Shown here piece after piece: positions 61,655 to 64,000 of a stretch of 64,000 nucleotides of DNA. Source of the stretch: Bacillota bacterium (GTDB lineage Bacteria > Bacillota > Clostridia > Peptostreptococcales > Anaerovoracaceae); the NCBI GenBank assembly GCA_022769485.1, contig JALEJU010000020.1, forward strand, positions 1 through 64,000, in the 5' to 3' direction. Made by a program: the position numbers and the translations under genes. Positions within the stretch are counted from its first letter, which is position 1; every line of letters begins with the position of its first letter. The notes under the pieces were generated by a model. The model was not told where the DNA came from, searched no databases, and saw only the letters and a list, made by a program, of their open reading frames with translations.

Positions 61655-63874
61655 ATGGAAGAAAAAAAGGCCGTTTTAGCGGAGATCATATATAAAAACA
61701 GAGAAAACGGGTATACGGTAGGCGTGGCGGAAAACGAAGAGGAACAGGAGCAGTTTACTGTAGTGGGATATATGCCTGGGGCAGAGCAGGGGCAGACGTT
61801 TCTCTTTCAGGGTGAATGGAAGGTGCATGCTTCTTACGGCCGGCAGTTTCAGGTTTCGGGGTATCGCCAGCAAATGCCCGAGACACCGGAGGGTATTGAA
61901 CATTTTCTGGCCTCCGGCGTTTTAAAAGGCATCGGCAAGAAAACGGCAAAGGCTATCGTACAGAAATTCGGAAGCGATACCCTGCGGATTTTAGAGGAAG
62001 AGCCGGAACGTTTAACGGAAGTGGGCGGCATCGGCAGAGTCAAGGCGCTTTCCGTGGCGGATGCTTACCAGGCGCATAAAGAATTTGCAGAGATCGTGGT
62101 CTACTTTCAGCAGTATGGAATTTCCGCGGCGTATGCCATGCGGCTGTATAAAGTTTACGGCGGCGATACCATCGCGGCGGTGGAGTCCAATCCGTATCAA
62201 TTAGTAGACGATATATTCGGAATCGGATTTCGGAAAGCGGATGAAATCGCCTCCAAGCTGGGAATCGATCCGCATTCGGAATATCGACTGCACAGCGGGA
62301 TTCTGTACGGTCTTTGGAATTATGTAAATGAGGGGCACGTGTTCGTTCCGCGGAAGCTGCTTTGCGAAACCATCGGCGAACTGCTGCATGTAGGCGCGGA
62401 AGAAATTTACGAGGAACTGACACAGCTGGCGTTTGAAGGGAATGTGCACATTGAACTGCTGGAAAACCGGGAAGTAGTTTATCTTGCGCCGTATTATACT
62501 GCGGAGCAGAATGTGTGCCGCAAGCTGATCGAGCTGAATCAGGCGCAGCTGAAAACGCTGGCTTCCGGTGTGGACGGTCTGATTGCCGCCGCGGAGCGGG
62601 ACGCTGCGATCAGTCTTTCGGAACGTCAGAAAGAAGCGGTGCGGACAGCGGTAAACAGCGGCGTCTGCGTGATTACCGGCGGCCCGGGCACCGGAAAAAC
62701 TACGATTATCCATACGATTATACGGGTTTTTCAGCAAAGCGGGCTGAAAACGGCTATTGCCGCGCCTACGGGGCGGGCGGCAAAGCGCATTACAGAGACC
62801 TCCGGGTTTTACGCGTCTACGATTCACCGCCTTTTGGAGTACTATTATTCAGAAGACGATTCTCAAATGAGCTTTGGGAAAAACCGGGAAGATCCTCTGG
62901 ATTACGACGCGGTTATTATTGACGAAGCTTCTATGATCGACATTCTTTTGATGAACGGACTGCTGGCGGCGCTGCGGCCGGGCACACGGCTGATTGTAGT
63001 GGGAGACGCGGATCAGCTGCCTTCTGTGGGAGCAGGAAATGTATTGCGGGATATGATCGCCGGAGAAGTGATTCCCTGCGTGGAATTAAAGGAAATTTTC
63101 CGGCAGGCTCAGGAGAGCATGATCGTAGTAAACGCCCACCGCATTAACCGCGGGGAGTATCCGGGACTCAACGAAAAAGACAAGGATTTCTTCTTCCTGC
63201 GCCGAAAAGGAGAGAAAGAAATGCTTGAGACATTAAAGGATCTTTGTATCCGGAGGCTTCCCTCGTATTTTGAAAGCTGCGACCCTCTGCGGGACGTGCA
63301 GATTTTAACACCGGTGCGGAAAGGCACGCTGGGGACTTTAAACTTGAACAGAGAGCTGCAGGAAATCTTAAACCCTCCTTCGCCGGATAAAAAAGAAAAG
63401 AAGTTCGGAGACCGAATCTTCCGCGAAGGGGATAAGGTTATGCAGATGAAAAATAACTATACCATCGAATGGAAACGTATGGAGGATTTTACGGAAGGAT
63501 CGGGGGTTTTTAACGGAGACAGCGGTTTTATCGACAGCATTGATACGGAATTCAACGAATTAGTTGTAGTTTATGAGGACAGCAAGTATGTAAAATATGA
63601 ATTCGGACAGCTGGACGAACTGGAACTGGCGTACGCGATTACGGTTCACAAGAGCCAAGGCAGCGAGTTTCCGCTGGTCATTATGCCTGTTTCTTGGTTC
63701 CCGCCCATGCTGGCCACCCGAAATCTGCTGTATACAGCGGTAACCAGGGCAAAGCAGGCAGTTGTTTTAGTGGGATCTGAAGACAAGATGAGAGCAATGG
63801 TGGATAATAACCGGACAGAGGAACGCTGGTCGGGGCTTTCGCCGAAGCTGAGAAGTTTTTTGGAGCTTTCATAG
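61655..63874 (+). CDS. recD2: RecD2-type ATP-dependent DNA helicase
   Basis: A 739-residue 5'-3' helicase not tied to RecBC. The N-terminal OB-like domain (residues 1-80) is followed by helix-hairpin-helix repeats (GIGKKTAKAIVQKFG, GGIGRVKALSVADAY, FGIGFRKADEIASKLGID), then helicase motifs I GGPGTGKTTI (near 345), II VIIDEASMID, III GDADQLPSVGAGNVL and the UvrD C2 motif AITVHKSQGSEF with YTAVTRAKQ. recB and recC are absent here, as expected. comF follows, a frequent arrangement in Bacillota. Confidence 0.93.
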   Translation: MEEKKAVLAEIIYKNRENGYTVGVAENEEEQEQFTVVGYMPGAEQGQTFLFQGEWKVHASYGRQFQVSGYRQQMPETPEGIEHFLASGVLKGIGKKTAKAIVQKFGSDTLRILEEEPERLTEVGGIGRVKALSVADAYQAHKEFAEIVVYFQQYGISAAYAMRLYKVYGGDTIAAVESNPYQLVDDIFGIGFRKADEIASKLGIDPHSEYRLHSGILYGLWNYVNEGHVFVPRKLLCETIGELLHVGAEEIYEELTQLAFEGNVHIELLENREVVYLAPYYTAEQNVCRKLIELNQAQLKTLASGVDGLIAAAERDAAISLSERQKEAVRTAVNSGVCVITGGPGTGKTTIIHTIIRVFQQSGLKTAIAAPTGRAAKRITETSGFYASTIHRLLEYYYSEDDSQMSFGKNREDPLDYDAVIIDEASMIDILLMNGLLAALRPGTRLIVVGDADQLPSVGAGNVLRDMIAGEVIPCVELKEIFRQAQESMIVVNAHRINRGEYPGLNEKDKDFFFLRRKGEKEMLETLKDLCIRRLPSYFESCDPLRDVQILTPVRKGTLGTLNLNRELQEILNPPSPDKKEKKFGDRIFREGDKVMQMKNNYTIEWKRMEDFTEGSGVFNGDSGFIDSIDTEFNELVVVYEDSKYVKYEFGQLDELELAYAITVHKSQGSEFPLVIMPVSWFPPMLATRNLLYTAVTRAKQAVVLVGSEDKMRAMVDNNRTEERWSGLSPKLRSFLELS

Positions 63875-63949
63875 AAGCGGAAGAACGCGAAGGAGAGAAA
63901 AACGAAGCGGATTTTTATTGAGAAACGACTGAAACAAATCGGAAGTCAA

Positions 63950-64000
63950 ATGCAGGAATGGCTTTTTCCTTCAAATTTATATTGCATTTGCTGCGGAAAA
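63950..64000 (+). CDS. comF: ComF family protein, 5' end only
   Basis: The last codons of the window read MQEWLFPSNLYCICCGK, the N-terminus of ComF competence/phosphoribosyltransferase-like proteins, where a LFP tract precedes the Cys pairs of a zinc finger. The frame is open upstream back to the recD2 stop. AAGGAGAG lies at 63890-63897, which would suit a start near 63902-63911, but no ATG, GTG or TTG is there, so the start is uncertain. The gene continues past the window. Confidence 0.55.
   Translation, partial: MQEWLFPSNLYCICCGK

Overview
The window looks like a chromosomal segment of a strictly anaerobic, Gram-positive Bacillota, most likely in the Clostridia. The support is an NADH-dependent trimeric [FeFe] hydrogenase, a second hydrogenase-like NuoE/NuoF operon, many lipoproteins with lipoboxes, AGGAGG-type ribosome binding sites, TTGACA/TATAAT promoters with 17-base spacers, and the clostridial cluster SRP RNA-dnaX-ybaB-recR with DUF2508 and bofA nearby. 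A narrower placement, for example Anaerovoracaceae (Family XIII), is only a guess. Gene order is compact, with many ATGA stop/start overlaps. No CRISPR array, rRNA or intact insertion sequence was seen.

Layout. 1-216: C-terminal scrap of a large serine recombinase ending exactly at the 3' end of a tRNA-Val gene. 429-1407: a YcxB-like membrane protein and a SecB-like chaperone. 1788-12000: a structured leader, the potABCD polyamine uptake operon, xpt, and a BMP-type nucleoside ABC importer, together a polyamine/purine salvage block. 12030-13946 (minus): an unknown small protein and an ArsB/NhaD-type ion transporter. 14330-17825: a phosphate locus that has been cut down to pstS, a chimeric gene joining most of pstC to the DNA-binding end of a PhoP/PhoB-type regulator, and phoR. 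18070-19821: tRNA-Leu, a DJ-1 family protein, YdbC and small membrane proteins. 19936-24080: a TGS-domain nucleoside kinase and an SsuABC/nitrate-type ABC importer. 24293-28440 (minus): hydCBA. 29015-33358: pcrA-ligA. 33682-38881: nuoE-like, nuoF-like and a 968-residue NuoG/GltD/ferredoxin/molybdopterin-like fusion. 38975-43513: SRP RNA, dnaX, ybaB, recR, azlCD, bofA, DUF2508. 43636-46856: a GNAT-like protein, a VanY-type peptidase and an NSS transporter with its tiny MetS subunit. 47222-48730: guaB of the Tritrichomonas-like type. 48747-57053: an aromatic amino acid operon headed by a Tyr/Phe-rich leader peptide and an intrinsic terminator. 57297-64000: nadE, yhaM, cca, recD2 and the start of comF.

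How the parts fit. The aro operon encodes every step from DAHP to chorismate plus both branches towards Tyr and Phe (aroF, tyrA, aroB, aroA, aroC, pheA, aroE-aroK fusion, aroQ). Its leader suggests control by charged tRNA-Tyr/Phe through ribosome stalling. The two NuoE/NuoF-containing complexes point to flavin-based electron bifurcation linking NAD(P)H, ferredoxin and H2. Purine handling recurs in xpt, the BMP importer, the nucleoside kinase and guaB.

Most notable observations: the in-frame PstC-PhoP chimera, which predicted topology would place on the wrong side of the membrane and which is therefore best read as a deletion scar or an assembly join; the aromatic leader peptide; the NuoG/GltD/molybdopterin-like fusion with a gutted molybdopterin domain and no H-cluster subunit in its operon; and an unassigned structured RNA leader in front of potA. 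All functional calls rest on motif recognition from sequence alone.
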